A stretch of DNA of 64,000 nt from Paracoccus sp. S1E-3 (GTDB lineage: Bacteria > Pseudomonadota > Alphaproteobacteria > Rhodobacterales > Rhodobacteraceae): assembly GCF_013868135.1 (NCBI RefSeq), contig NZ_JACEMU010000004.1:744001-808000 (forward strand). The letters are read 5' to 3'. The stretch's first letter is position 1. Each line of letters starts with the position of its first letter. Shown here piece by piece: positions 37,183-45,359 of the stretch. The notes beneath the pieces are model-generated. The model was given only the letters and a program-made list of their open reading frames with translations. It was not told the DNA's origin and did not search any database. The position numbers were made by a program, and so were the translations under genes.

Positions 37183-38358
37183 ATGACGACCGAAACCAAA
37201 CGCGCCGCCGAGGCCACGACCGCCCGGATCGAGGAAGTCACGTCGGTCGTTTTGCCCGAGCCGCAGGCCGAAGTCGTCGCGCTGGATGCCGCGCCCGAAC
37301 CGCTGGCCGAGGATATCCGCAAGCGCATGGCCGAGATCGACCTGCGCGATTCCGGCTCCATCGTGCATTTCGGCACCCGCGCCCAGACCGAACTGCAGGA
37401 GATCAGCCAGCAGATGCTGGCTGACGTGAAGAACAAGGATGTGGGGCCCGCGGGCGAATCGCTGCGCAATATCGTCACCACCATTCGCGGCTTTTCCACG
37501 ACCGAACTGGACGTGCGCCGCGAACGCAGCTGGTGGGAAAAACTGACCGGCCGCGCCGCGCCCTTCGCGCGCTTCGTCGCCAATTACGAAGAGGTCCAGG
37601 GCCAGATCGACAAGATCACCGAAGACCTGATGACCCATGAACACCGGCTGCTCAAGGATATCAAATCGCTGGATGTCCTCTATGACCGGACGCTGAGTTT
37701 CTATGACGAACTGGGTCTTTATATCGCCGCGGGCGAGGCGAAGCTGCGCGAGCTGGACGAAGACCTGATCCCCGCCAAGGAGGCTGAGGTGCAGGCCAGC
37801 CCTGCCGACGGGCAGGTGATGGAAGCCCAGCAGCTGCGCGACCTGCGCACCGTGCGCGACGATCTGGAACGCCGCGTCCACGATCTGAAGCTGACCCGGC
37901 AGGTGACGATGCAGTCGCTGCCGTCAATCCGGCTGGTGCAGGAAAACGACAAGTCGCTGGTGACCAAGATCAACTCGACGCTGGTGAACACCGTGCCGCT
38001 CTGGGAAACCCAGCTGGCGCAGGCGGTGACCATCCAGCGTTCGGCGCAGGCCGCAGGCGCGGTCAAGGACGCAACCGACCTGACCAATGAACTGCTGACG
38101 GCAAACGCGAAAAACCTGCGGCAGGCGAATGCCCAGATCCGCACCCAGATGGAGCGGGGCGTCTTCGACATCGACTCCGTCCGCACCGCCAATGCGGAGT
38201 TGATCGCCACCATCGAAGACAGCCTGCGCATCGCCGACGAAGGCAAGGCCCGCCGTGCCGCCGCCGAAGGCGAGTTGATCCGGCTGGAGGACGAACTGCG
38301 TCGAACCCTGTCCGCATCCCGCGCGCAGCAACCCCGGATTGATCAACAGGCCCCCTGA
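37183..38358 (+). CDS. telA: TelA-type toxic anion resistance protein
   Basis: A 391-residue cytoplasmic, almost wholly helical protein of the TelA family, first linked to tellurite resistance and later to envelope stress. Visible family segments are IDLRDSGSIVHFGTRAQTEL, WWEKLTGRAAPFARFVANYE, LLKDIKSLDVLYDRTLSFYD, a long coiled coil (about 180-270), TLVNTVPLWETQLAQAVTIQ and the C-terminal TANAELIATIEDSLRIADEG. AGGAAGGA precedes the ATG. It heads the five-gene module ending in the zinc-ribbon protein and follows the fadB terminator, so it has its own promoter in the 110-base gap. Confidence 0.93.
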   Translation: MTTETKRAAEATTARIEEVTSVVLPEPQAEVVALDAAPEPLAEDIRKRMAEIDLRDSGSIVHFGTRAQTELQEISQQMLADVKNKDVGPAGESLRNIVTTIRGFSTTELDVRRERSWWEKLTGRAAPFARFVANYEEVQGQIDKITEDLMTHEHRLLKDIKSLDVLYDRTLSFYDELGLYIAAGEAKLRELDEDLIPAKEAEVQASPADGQVMEAQQLRDLRTVRDDLERRVHDLKLTRQVTMQSLPSIRLVQENDKSLVTKINSTLVNTVPLWETQLAQAVTIQRSAQAAGAVKDATDLTNELLTANAKNLRQANAQIRTQMERGVFDIDSVRTANAELIATIEDSLRIADEGKARRAAAEGELIRLEDELRRTLSASRAQQPRIDQQAP

Positions 38359-38360
38359 TC

Positions 38361-39416
38361 GTGACCACCGCGACCCCGTACCTGCCTACCCGTATCCCCC
38401 CCGGCCCTTCGGCGTCGGGGGTTTTGGCGCTGCTCGGACTTCTGATGCTGGCGGGCTGCGCCGAGGGTCCCGCGAGCGGCCCCGTCCCGCCGGGACCGGC
38501 GGCACCCGTCGCCCATCCCCTCTCCTATCCGGCGCCACAGCCGCGCCCCAACGCGGCCCTGCGCGCCGCGCGGGCCAAGCGCGCCGCAGACGAAGCCGCG
38601 CAAGCCGCCCTTGCCGCCGATACGCCGGCCAGTCAGACCATGCACGGCTATTTCGTCGGGGTCGAGGACATGCTGGTCGCACGCGGCCAGCTGCGCCGCG
38701 ACGATGGCCGCGCCATCCCGGTTTCCGCCGAGCAGCTGACCCGTGATTTCATCGACATCGCGCTTTATGACGAATACAGCCGGCAGGGCGCCGATCTGAT
38801 CGCCGATGCCCGCCCCTCGCGCCTGCGCCGCTGGGCACAGCCGGTGCGGATCGCGGTCGAATTCGGGGCCTCGGTGCCACCGGGCACGCGTATCCGCGAC
38901 CGCGCCGAGGTGCAGGCCTTTGCCGAGCGGCTGGCCGCGTTGACCGGCCACGACATCGCCGCCACGCCGACGACGGGGAATTTCACCGTCATGTTCGTCA
39001 ATGAAGACGAGCGCCGCCAGATCGGACCGCGCCTGTCACGCATCATTCCCGGCATTCCCCCCGGTGATATCGAGGCGATTCAATCGCTTCCGCCGCAGAA
39101 TTACTGCACCGTCTTCGCCTATTCGCTGGGTCCCAGCCCGCTTTATTCCGAAGCGGTGGCGATCATCCGGGCCGAACTGCCACCGCGCCTGCGAAGTTCA
39201 TGCATCCATGAAGAACTGGCGCAAGGCATGGGGCTGGCCAATGACAGCCCGACCGCGCGCCCCTCGATCTTCAATGATGACGAAGAGTTCGCCCTGCTGA
39301 CCTATCACGACTCGCTGCTGTTGCAGATGCTCTATGACAGCCGGCTGACCCCCGGCATGACTGCTGAAGTGGCCGCTCCGATCGCGCGCACCATCGCCGG
39401 CGAACTGCTGCCATGA
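38361..39416 (+). CDS. DUF2927 lipoprotein, zincin-like motif
   Basis: A 351-residue lipoprotein, starting at a GTG 2 bases after telA. The lipobox is LLMLAGC (about Cys34). A proline/alanine linker leads to the DUF2927 domain. Near residue 283 lies CIHEELAQGMGL, a motif like the HExxHxxG of zinc peptidases with Gln in place of the second His. This suggests an exported metallopeptidase or an inactive relative. The stop overlaps the next start (ATGA). No substrate is known for the family. Confidence 0.8.
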   Translation: MTTATPYLPTRIPPGPSASGVLALLGLLMLAGCAEGPASGPVPPGPAAPVAHPLSYPAPQPRPNAALRAARAKRAADEAAQAALAADTPASQTMHGYFVGVEDMLVARGQLRRDDGRAIPVSAEQLTRDFIDIALYDEYSRQGADLIADARPSRLRRWAQPVRIAVEFGASVPPGTRIRDRAEVQAFAERLAALTGHDIAATPTTGNFTVMFVNEDERRQIGPRLSRIIPGIPPGDIEAIQSLPPQNYCTVFAYSLGPSPLYSEAVAIIRAELPPRLRSSCIHEELAQGMGLANDSPTARPSIFNDDEEFALLTYHDSLLLQMLYDSRLTPGMTAEVAAPIARTIAGELLP

Positions 39417-40078
39417 GATCCTGGCCGCTGGCCGCCCTGCTGGCGTTGTGGGGGCTGATCCCGGTCGGTGCATCTGCCCGACAGGTGGCCGACTGGCTGG
39501 TTGCACAAAGTGGCGCCCCGCGCGAGATCCGGCAGGTGGCCCGCTTCACCCCGGACAGCCCCAAGATCCTCGGGGCGGATCCATTGACCTATGCTCCGGG
39601 CTATCCGTTCGACTTCATCGCCATCCCGCCCGGCCCGGTCGAGGTGGTCGCGCTGTTGGAGCCGGTCGAGGGCCGTGTGGCACTCGCCGCGATGATCTTC
39701 GTGAACGCCGCCCCCGCCTGCGGCGGCGAAGCTGGCGCGATCTGGGTCGACAGCGGAACCGCATCCTTCCTGACCCCTGCGACGGCTGCCAGCCTCAATG
39801 CCATGCGGCAGGACTACCAGCAACGCGGCCTGAACCTTTACGACGACTATTTCGCCGATCCTGCCCAGATGGGCGACAGTGTCTTCGCCCGCATGCTGAC
39901 GCTGCCAGACGGCAGCGCGTTTCCGGGCTTTTCATCGGGCTGGGGCGATGGGGCCTATCCGGTCGTGACGCTTTACGACGCACAGGGGAAGATGCTGGCG
40001 CTTTACGCGGATTTCATCGGCAACGATCAGACCGAAGGCTTCATCCTGCCCCCGCCCTGCCAGACCGCCGGAACCTGA
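39413..40078 (+). CDS. Secreted DUF4241-like protein
   Basis: A 221-residue protein with a signal peptide (MRSWPLAALLALWGLIPVGASA). The C-terminal part has FSSGWGDGAYPVVTLYDAQG and LYADFIGND, which resemble DUF4241 domains as I remember them; this attribution is moderate. Cysteines are few (PACGGE, PPPCQT). It overlaps the DUF2927 gene by 4 bases and precedes the SPFH gene by 46 bases. Function unknown; periplasmic location and gene order tie it to the TelA module. Confidence 0.7.
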   Translation: MRSWPLAALLALWGLIPVGASARQVADWLVAQSGAPREIRQVARFTPDSPKILGADPLTYAPGYPFDFIAIPPGPVEVVALLEPVEGRVALAAMIFVNAAPACGGEAGAIWVDSGTASFLTPATAASLNAMRQDYQQRGLNLYDDYFADPAQMGDSVFARMLTLPDGSAFPGFSSGWGDGAYPVVTLYDAQGKMLALYADFIGNDQTEGFILPPPCQTAGT

Positions 40079-40124
40079 ACGCGTTTCGCGGATTGACCCG
40101 CAAGCTCAACCCACGGAGAAACCC

Positions 40125-41267
40125 ATGGCCCTGTTCGACTTCCTCTCGGGCGAGTTCATCGACGTCATCGAATGGACCGACGATACTCGCGACACCATGG
40201 TCTGGCGCTTTGAACGGCGCGGCAACGCGATCAAATACGGCGCCAAGCTGACCGTGCGCGAGGGGCAGGCGGCGGTTTTCGTCCATGAGGGCCAGATCGC
40301 CGATGTGTTCGGGCCGGGGCTTTATATCCTCGAAACCAACAACATGCCGATCCTGACCTCGCTTCAGCACTGGGATCACGGCTTCAAATCGCCCTTCAAG
40401 TCGGAAATCTACTTCGTCAACACGACGCGGTTCAACGACCTGAAATGGGGCACGAAGAATCCGATCATCGCCCGCGACCCGGAATTCGGCCCGGTCCGCA
40501 TCCGCGCCTATGGCACCTATTCGATGCGCGTTACCGACCCGGCCAGGTTCATGGCCGAAATCGTCGGCACCGATGGCGAATTCACCCGTGATGAGATCGC
40601 CTTTCAGCTGCGCAACATCATTGTGCAGGAGTTTTCGCGCATGATCGCCGGCAGCGGCATCCCGGTTCTGGATATGGCGGCGAATACCGATCAACTGGGC
40701 AAGATGGTCGCCAAGGCGATCGCGCCCACGATCATGCAATACGGCTTGGAGATCCCGGAATTCTACATCGAAAACATAAGCCTGCCCGATGAAGTTGAGG
40801 CGATTCTCGACAAACGGACCTCGATGGGGATCGTGGGCGATCTGGACCGTTTCGGCCAATACGCCCAGGCCGAGGCGATGCTGAATGCCGCCAACAATCC
40901 GGGCGGCGCCGGCGCCGCGATGGGCGCTGGCATGGGGGCCGCCATCGGCATGGGCATGGCCGCGCAGCGCGGTCCCTGGGGCCAGCTGCCCGCGCAGGCC
41001 CAGCCGCAATCGGCCGCGTTGCCGCCGCCCCTGCCCGGCGCCAGGGGTGAAACCGTCTGGCATATCGCCGTCGATGGCCAGACCGACGGGCCTTACGGCC
41101 GCGGTCATCTGGGGCGGCTGGCGCGTGACGGCAGCTTCACCCGCGACACGCTGGTCTGGACACCGGGCCAGGACGGCTGGAAACCCGCCGATGAGGTGCC
41201 CGAGCTGGCGCAGCTGTTCACCGTTGCGCCGCCTCCGCCGCCGCTGCCCGCCCCGAAAGCGCCCTGA
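40125..41267 (+). CDS. SPFH-domain protein with C-terminal GYF_2 domain (YdjI-like)
   Basis: A 380-residue protein. Residues about 25-240 form the SPFH core of the YdjI / virion-core-protein subgroup (FIDVIEWTDDTRDTMVWRFE, AAVFVHEGQIADVFGPGLY, WGTKNPIIARDPEFGPVRIR). No obvious membrane helix is present. A glycine/methionine/alanine-rich linker (about 260-285) precedes a GYF_2 domain (WHIAVDGQTDGPYGRGHLGR to LVWTPGQDGWKPADEVPELA, about 312-370), a probable peptide-binding module. In Bacillus, YdjI is a membrane-microdomain protein that recruits PspA. GGAGAAA precedes the ATG. Confidence 0.92.
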   Translation: MALFDFLSGEFIDVIEWTDDTRDTMVWRFERRGNAIKYGAKLTVREGQAAVFVHEGQIADVFGPGLYILETNNMPILTSLQHWDHGFKSPFKSEIYFVNTTRFNDLKWGTKNPIIARDPEFGPVRIRAYGTYSMRVTDPARFMAEIVGTDGEFTRDEIAFQLRNIIVQEFSRMIAGSGIPVLDMAANTDQLGKMVAKAIAPTIMQYGLEIPEFYIENISLPDEVEAILDKRTSMGIVGDLDRFGQYAQAEAMLNAANNPGGAGAAMGAGMGAAIGMGMAAQRGPWGQLPAQAQPQSAALPPPLPGARGETVWHIAVDGQTDGPYGRGHLGRLARDGSFTRDTLVWTPGQDGWKPADEVPELAQLFTVAPPPPPLPAPKAP

Positions 41268-41315
41268 TCCCGGCGCCGCCCCGGATCCGCACCCCTTCCC
41301 GACCCCGAGCGTATC

Positions 41316-42614
41316 ATGCCGACCCCACCCAGCGCGTTCCGCTATCCCTGCGAGAATTGTGGGGCCAGCCTGACCTTCTCGCCCGGCGAGCAGGTGCTGA
41401 AATGCCCCTATTGCGGGCATGTCCAACAGATCAGCCCCGGCGCCGCCAAGGCCCCGGCGCGGTCCCCGCGCGAAGGCGCGGAAGGCGACCGGGCGCTGCT
41501 GGAGGAGCCCTCGACCGGGCGCGCGCTGCAATGGGATGCCGGTCGTAAGGCCCCGGAACTACGGGAGATCCCGTTGGAAAACGGACTGCGGCTGGATGCC
41601 GGCAGCGATCTCGCCATCGAGGTCCGCACCATCTCCTGCCCCAATTGCGGGGCGAGGTTCGAGTTGGAGGGCAAAGGCCACGCGGCCAGCTGCCCCTTCT
41701 GCGCCACCCCGGTCGTCACCGATACCGGGGCCACGCGACTGCTGAAACCGCAGGGCGTTCTTCCCTTCGTGGTAACCGAGGATCAGGCCCGCGCGGCGCT
41801 GGAGGACTGGCTGGGGCGGCTGTGGTTCGCGCCCTCGGGGCTGGTCGCCTATGCCCGCAAGGGCCGCCGGATGGCCGGGGTCTATTCACCCTTCTGGACC
41901 TTCGATGCCGACACCGCCTCGGAATATGCGGGGCAGCGCGGCGATTACTACTACGAAACCGTCTATGTGACGGAAACCGTCAACGGCCAGACCCGCCGTG
42001 TGCCCCGGCAGATCCGCAAGACCCGCTGGACCGCCGTGCGCGGTCGCGTCGGGCGCGCCTTCAATGATGTGCTGGTGCTGGCCTCTTCGGCGCTGCCCAG
42101 GCGATTCACCGACGCGCTGACGCCCTGGGACCTGTCGCATCTGCGCCCCTATGACCCGCAATATCTGGCCGGGTTCGGGGCCGAAGGCTATACCATCCCG
42201 CTGCAGTCGGGTCATGACATCGCACGGCAGGAAATGGCCGGGATCATCGCCATGGACATCCGCCGCGACATCGGCGGGGACGAACAGCGCATCGACCGCG
42301 CCCAGACCGCCTATTCCGCCGAAACCTTCAAGCATATCCTGCTACCGATCTGGTCGGCGGCGTATAAATACAACGGCAAATCCTATCGCTTCGTTGTCAA
42401 CGGCCAGTCTGGCCGGGTTCAGGGCGAGCGGCCTTGGTCGGTCTGGAAGATCGCCGGCGCGGTGATTGCGGGGCTGGTGTTGCTGGCGCTGATCCTGCTG
42501 GCGGCGCAGCAATCGGGCTATGTCGAATTCGGCGGTTCGGGCGATCTCTTTCCCTCGGATCGGGACTATATTATCGAAGGCTATCGAATGCCTGGGGGGA
42601 GGTCGGGGCCATGA
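41316..42614 (+). CDS. Double zinc-ribbon membrane protein
   Basis: A 432-residue protein with two zinc ribbons near the N-terminus: Cys12-x2-Cys15 with Cys30-x2-Cys33, and Cys108-x2-Cys111 with Cys126-x2-Cys129. A strand-rich middle domain (about 135-370) follows, then one membrane helix near the end (WKIAGAVIAGLVLLALILLA, about 378-397). Databases often name this group TFIIB-type zinc finger or primosomal-protein-N-like, but no helicase motif is present. Topology puts the ribbons probably in the cytoplasm. It lies 48 bases behind the SPFH gene and overlaps the kinase start (ATGA). It is the likely membrane partner of the SPFH protein, comparable to YdjG/YdjH. Confidence 0.85.
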   Translation: MPTPPSAFRYPCENCGASLTFSPGEQVLKCPYCGHVQQISPGAAKAPARSPREGAEGDRALLEEPSTGRALQWDAGRKAPELREIPLENGLRLDAGSDLAIEVRTISCPNCGARFELEGKGHAASCPFCATPVVTDTGATRLLKPQGVLPFVVTEDQARAALEDWLGRLWFAPSGLVAYARKGRRMAGVYSPFWTFDADTASEYAGQRGDYYYETVYVTETVNGQTRRVPRQIRKTRWTAVRGRVGRAFNDVLVLASSALPRRFTDALTPWDLSHLRPYDPQYLAGFGAEGYTIPLQSGHDIARQEMAGIIAMDIRRDIGGDEQRIDRAQTAYSAETFKHILLPIWSAAYKYNGKSYRFVVNGQSGRVQGERPWSVWKIAGAVIAGLVLLALILLAAQQSGYVEFGGSGDLFPSDRDYIIEGYRMPGGRSGP

Positions 42615-43522
42615 TCCTGTGCTGCGGCGAATCGCTGATCGACATGGTGCCGGAAAACGGCCTGTATCGCCCGCTGCCGGGTGGCTCGGTCTATAATACC
42701 GCCGTAGCACTTGGGCGCCTCGGGGCGCCGACCGGGTTTCTGTGGCCCTTCTCGCAGGACGCCTTCGGGGCCATGCTGCGCGCCCCGCTGACCGAGGCGG
42801 GCGTGGATCTGTCGCTCAGCCCGGAAAGCCGGCTGCCGACGACGCTGGCGCTGGTGTTCCTGAACGACGGCAATGCCACCTACAGCTTCTATGACGATGG
42901 CACCGCGGGGCGCATGTTCGCGCCCGAAGCGCTGCCACCGCTGCCCGATACGCTGGATGCACTGTTCATCGGCGGCATCAGTCTGATCCAGGAACCCTGC
43001 GGCAGCGCCGTCGAAGAACTGTCCCACCGCGCCGCCGAGGCCGGCAGGGTGATCGCGATCGACCTGAACATCCGCCCCGGTTTCATCAGCAACGAACGCG
43101 CCACCCGCGAGCGTTACAACCGCCTGCTGCGGATCGCCGATATCGTGAAGATCTCGGATGAGGACGCCGAATGGCTGTTCCCCGATGCCGATCCCGGCCA
43201 CACCGCCACACGGCTGCTGGATGTGGGGCCGAAACTGATCCTGCGCACCCATGGGGCTGACGGCGCGACGGCGATCCATGCCTCGGGCAGCTATACCCAT
43301 CCGGCGCGCAAGGTGACCGTGGCCGACACCATCGGCGCGGGCGATACCTTCAATGCGGGCCTGCTGACCTCGTTGGCCGAGACCGGCGCGCTCAGCAAAG
43401 ACGGCCTCGACGCCATCACCGAGGATCTGCTGCGCGCCGCCCTCGACCTGGCCGGCCGCGCCGCTGCCATCACCGTCTCACGGCCGGGCGCGAACCCGCC
43501 CTGGCGGCATGAGCTGGACTGA
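42611..43522 (+). CDS. PfkB-family carbohydrate kinase (fructokinase-like)
   Basis: A 303-residue ribokinase-fold sugar kinase. LPGGSVYNTAVALGRLGAPT is the N-terminal PfkB signature and DTIGAGDTFNAGLLTSL is signature 2, with the catalytic Asp in GAGDTF. DLNIRPGFISNE and ILRTHGADGATAI fit fructokinases and related enzymes. The start overlaps the stop of the zinc-ribbon gene (ATGA), so it is co-translated with the TelA module although a metabolic link is not obvious. The substrate is probably fructose or a related ketose. Confidence 0.9.
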   Translation: MILCCGESLIDMVPENGLYRPLPGGSVYNTAVALGRLGAPTGFLWPFSQDAFGAMLRAPLTEAGVDLSLSPESRLPTTLALVFLNDGNATYSFYDDGTAGRMFAPEALPPLPDTLDALFIGGISLIQEPCGSAVEELSHRAAEAGRVIAIDLNIRPGFISNERATRERYNRLLRIADIVKISDEDAEWLFPDADPGHTATRLLDVGPKLILRTHGADGATAIHASGSYTHPARKVTVADTIGAGDTFNAGLLTSLAETGALSKDGLDAITEDLLRAALDLAGRAAAITVSRPGANPPWRHELD

Positions 43523-43673
43523 ACCCGCCATCCCCAGCCTTCGCACCGCGCGCCTGATCCTGCGCCCGGCGACCCCCGCCGACTGGCCGGCATTTCTGGC
43601 GCTGATGACCTCGGACCGACCGGACCCCACGGATCTGGTCTATCGGCATTTCGGAACCGGGCCGCGGGGTTGA
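43509..43673 (+). pseudogene. GNAT acetyltransferase remnant with internal deletion
   Basis: A 54-codon frame overlapping the kinase end by 14 bases. It begins MSWTEPAIPSLRTARLILRP, the standard opening of a RimJ/RimL-type GNAT protein (SLRTARLILRPATPADWPAF). It then passes directly into DPTDLVYRHFGTGPRG, which looks like the C-terminal tail of the same family. The acetyl-CoA-binding core of about 110-130 residues is missing. Short direct repeats (cggacc / accggacc) surround the junction at about 43610-43625, as expected of a slipped or recombinational deletion. The frame is kept, but an active enzyme is not possible. Confidence 0.65.
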
Positions 43674-43686
43674 AGCCCAAATGCAG

Positions 43687-43713
43687 AACGCCGCCACAAC
43701 GGGCGGCGTTTTT
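43687..43713 (+). terminator. Rho-independent terminator after the TelA operon
   Basis: AACGCCGCC / GGCGGCGTT with a 6-base loop followed by TTT. It closes the plus-strand operon and lies just before the convergent DUF6280 gene. Confidence 0.85.
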
Positions 43714-43736
43714 CCTGGCGGATCGCAGCGCCGGGC

Positions 43737-44057
43737 TTATGCGGCCTCGGCATCCTCGGCGGCCTGGCGGCGTTCGCTTTCCTCGCGCGACAGCGCAACC
43801 GAAGTGCGCACGCCCTTGGACACGAATTCCATCAACCCTTTGACAACGCGTTCGTTCGGATCGATGCCCGCGCAGGACAGCACTTCGCGACCGTCGCGCG
43901 AACGGGCCCAGCGGGCAATCTGTTCGGGCCCGTTGCCATATTTCTTGTCGTCAGCAATAGCGTCGTCCAAAGCCGCCAGCACCACGGCCGCGAACAATTT
44001 GCGGGCGCGCTGACCTTGTTCAAAATTGAATGCAGATCCATCGACGAAATCGCGCAT
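43737..44057 (-). CDS. DUF6280 family protein
   Basis: A 106-residue soluble protein from the ATG at 44057 (AGGA upstream); an in-frame ATG 10 codons earlier lacks a comparable site. The strongly conserved-looking core is FNFEQGQRARKLFAAVVLAA, DDKKYGNGPEQIARWARSRD and REVLSCAGIDPNERVVKGLM. I recognise this as a small Rhodobacteraceae protein family (DUF6280, from memory) of unknown function. The C-terminus is Arg/Glu/Ala-rich. It is transcribed alone, after a 222-base AT-richer gap. Confidence 0.8.
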   Translation of the reverse strand: MRDFVDGSAFNFEQGQRARKLFAAVVLAALDDAIADDKKYGNGPEQIARWARSRDGREVLSCAGIDPNERVVKGLMEFVSKGVRTSVALSREESERRQAAEDAEAA

Positions 44058-44279
44058 CTTAACCGTCCTGACCAAATATGTTTCCAATCGCCCCGGTTGG
44101 GCGTTCTTCCCGGACTCGCTTCTGGGTGGTGGATGTCTCTACCCCAATGACCCTCTGATTCGGTATACCGCCAACGTCATGTCAGCCATGCGTCAGTAAC
44201 ATACCTCATCGCCCATACAGCAATCTTATTCCGGTCCAACGCCAAAGCACCTGCGCCGGTTGCGTATGCATTTGGGATT
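44058..44279. other. AT-richer intergenic region upstream of the DUF6280 gene
   Basis: These 222 bases between dinB (3' end) and the DUF6280 gene are clearly richer in A and T than the coding DNA. They should hold the DUF6280 promoter. No hairpin, tRNA or small frame with a ribosome-binding site was recognised, and no -35/-10 pair could be fixed with confidence. Confidence 0.4.
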
Positions 44280-45359
44280 TCATTCAAACAAATCAAGCTG
44301 TCCGGGCGGATTTTCCTTACTTCCGAACCCCGACAAGGTCACCCCCAGCAGGCGCACACCGCGCGGATCCGGCATGACCGCGGCCAGCAGGGCCTGGGCC
44401 AGTGTGCACAGCTCTGCCCCACTTGACACTGGCCGATTCATTGAATGCGCCCGCGTGATCTGCTGAAAATTGGCGAACTTCACCTTCAGCGTGACGGTCC
44501 GTCCATGCGCCTCCAGCCGGGCCGCATGACGCCAGACCTTGTCGGCCAGCGGCACCAGCGCCTCCTGCCCGGCGGCAAGGTCATGGAGGTCGTCGAAATA
44601 GGTCGTCTCGGCCCCGATGGATTTGCGGGTCCGGTCGGGGCAGACGGCACGATCGTCGATCCCCTGCGCGATGTTCCAATACCAGCGCCCGGACTTGCCG
44701 AAACGCGCCTCCAGAAAGGTCTGACCCATGGCGCGCAGATCGGCTCCGGTCTCGATCCCCAGCGCCCGCATCCGCGCCGCCGTGGCAGGGCCGATGCCAT
44801 GGAACCTGTCGATGGGCAGGGCGGCGATGAATTCGGCGCCACGCTGGGGCGGGATGACGAACTGGCCGTTCGGCTTGCGCTGATCCGAGGCGATTTTCGC
44901 CAGAAACTTGCAGTAGCTGATGCCGGCGCTGGCGGTCAGTCCGGTTTCGGCCAGGATTGCCGCGCGAATTTCTGCCGCGGTTGCGGATGCGGTCATGCCG
45001 GGGGGAAGTCGGCCGGTCAGGTCCAGATAGGCCTCGTCCAGCGACAGCGGTTCGATCAACGGGGTGTAGCGGGCGAAGATCTCGCGAATCTGCTGGCTGA
45101 CGGCGCGATAAACGTCGAAGCGGGGGCGCACGAAGATCAGCTCCGGGCAACGCCGCGCCGCCGTGACCGAGGGCATCGCCGAGCGGACCCCGAAGCGCCG
45201 CGCCTCATAGCTGGCGGCCGCGACCACGCCGCGCTTGGACGCGCCGCCTACGGCCACCGGCTTGCCGCGCAACTGCGGATTGTCGCGCTGTTCCACCGAG
45301 GCGAAGAACGCGTCCATGTCGACATGGACGATGCGGCGGACGGGCGCGTCCCCGTTCAT
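44280..45359 (-). CDS. dinB: DNA polymerase IV
   Basis: Y-family translesion polymerase, 359 residues. The catalytic acids are in IVHVDMDAFFASVEQRDNP and SLDEAYLDLTG. The palm and little-finger domains are complete (GISYCKFLAKIASDQRKPNG, GIGPATAARMRALGIETGAD). The C-terminal QLDLFE is the beta-clamp-binding peptide of Pol IV. The start overlaps the ygfZ stop (ATGA), so it is the last gene of an operon with ygfZ and the ABC exporter. No LexA box was recognised upstream, so SOS control is not shown. Confidence 0.95.
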   Translation of the reverse strand: MNGDAPVRRIVHVDMDAFFASVEQRDNPQLRGKPVAVGGASKRGVVAAASYEARRFGVRSAMPSVTAARRCPELIFVRPRFDVYRAVSQQIREIFARYTPLIEPLSLDEAYLDLTGRLPPGMTASATAAEIRAAILAETGLTASAGISYCKFLAKIASDQRKPNGQFVIPPQRGAEFIAALPIDRFHGIGPATAARMRALGIETGADLRAMGQTFLEARFGKSGRWYWNIAQGIDDRAVCPDRTRKSIGAETTYFDDLHDLAAGQEALVPLADKVWRHAARLEAHGRTVTLKVKFANFQQITRAHSMNRPVSSGAELCTLAQALLAAVMPDPRGVRLLGVTLSGFGSKENPPGQLDLFE

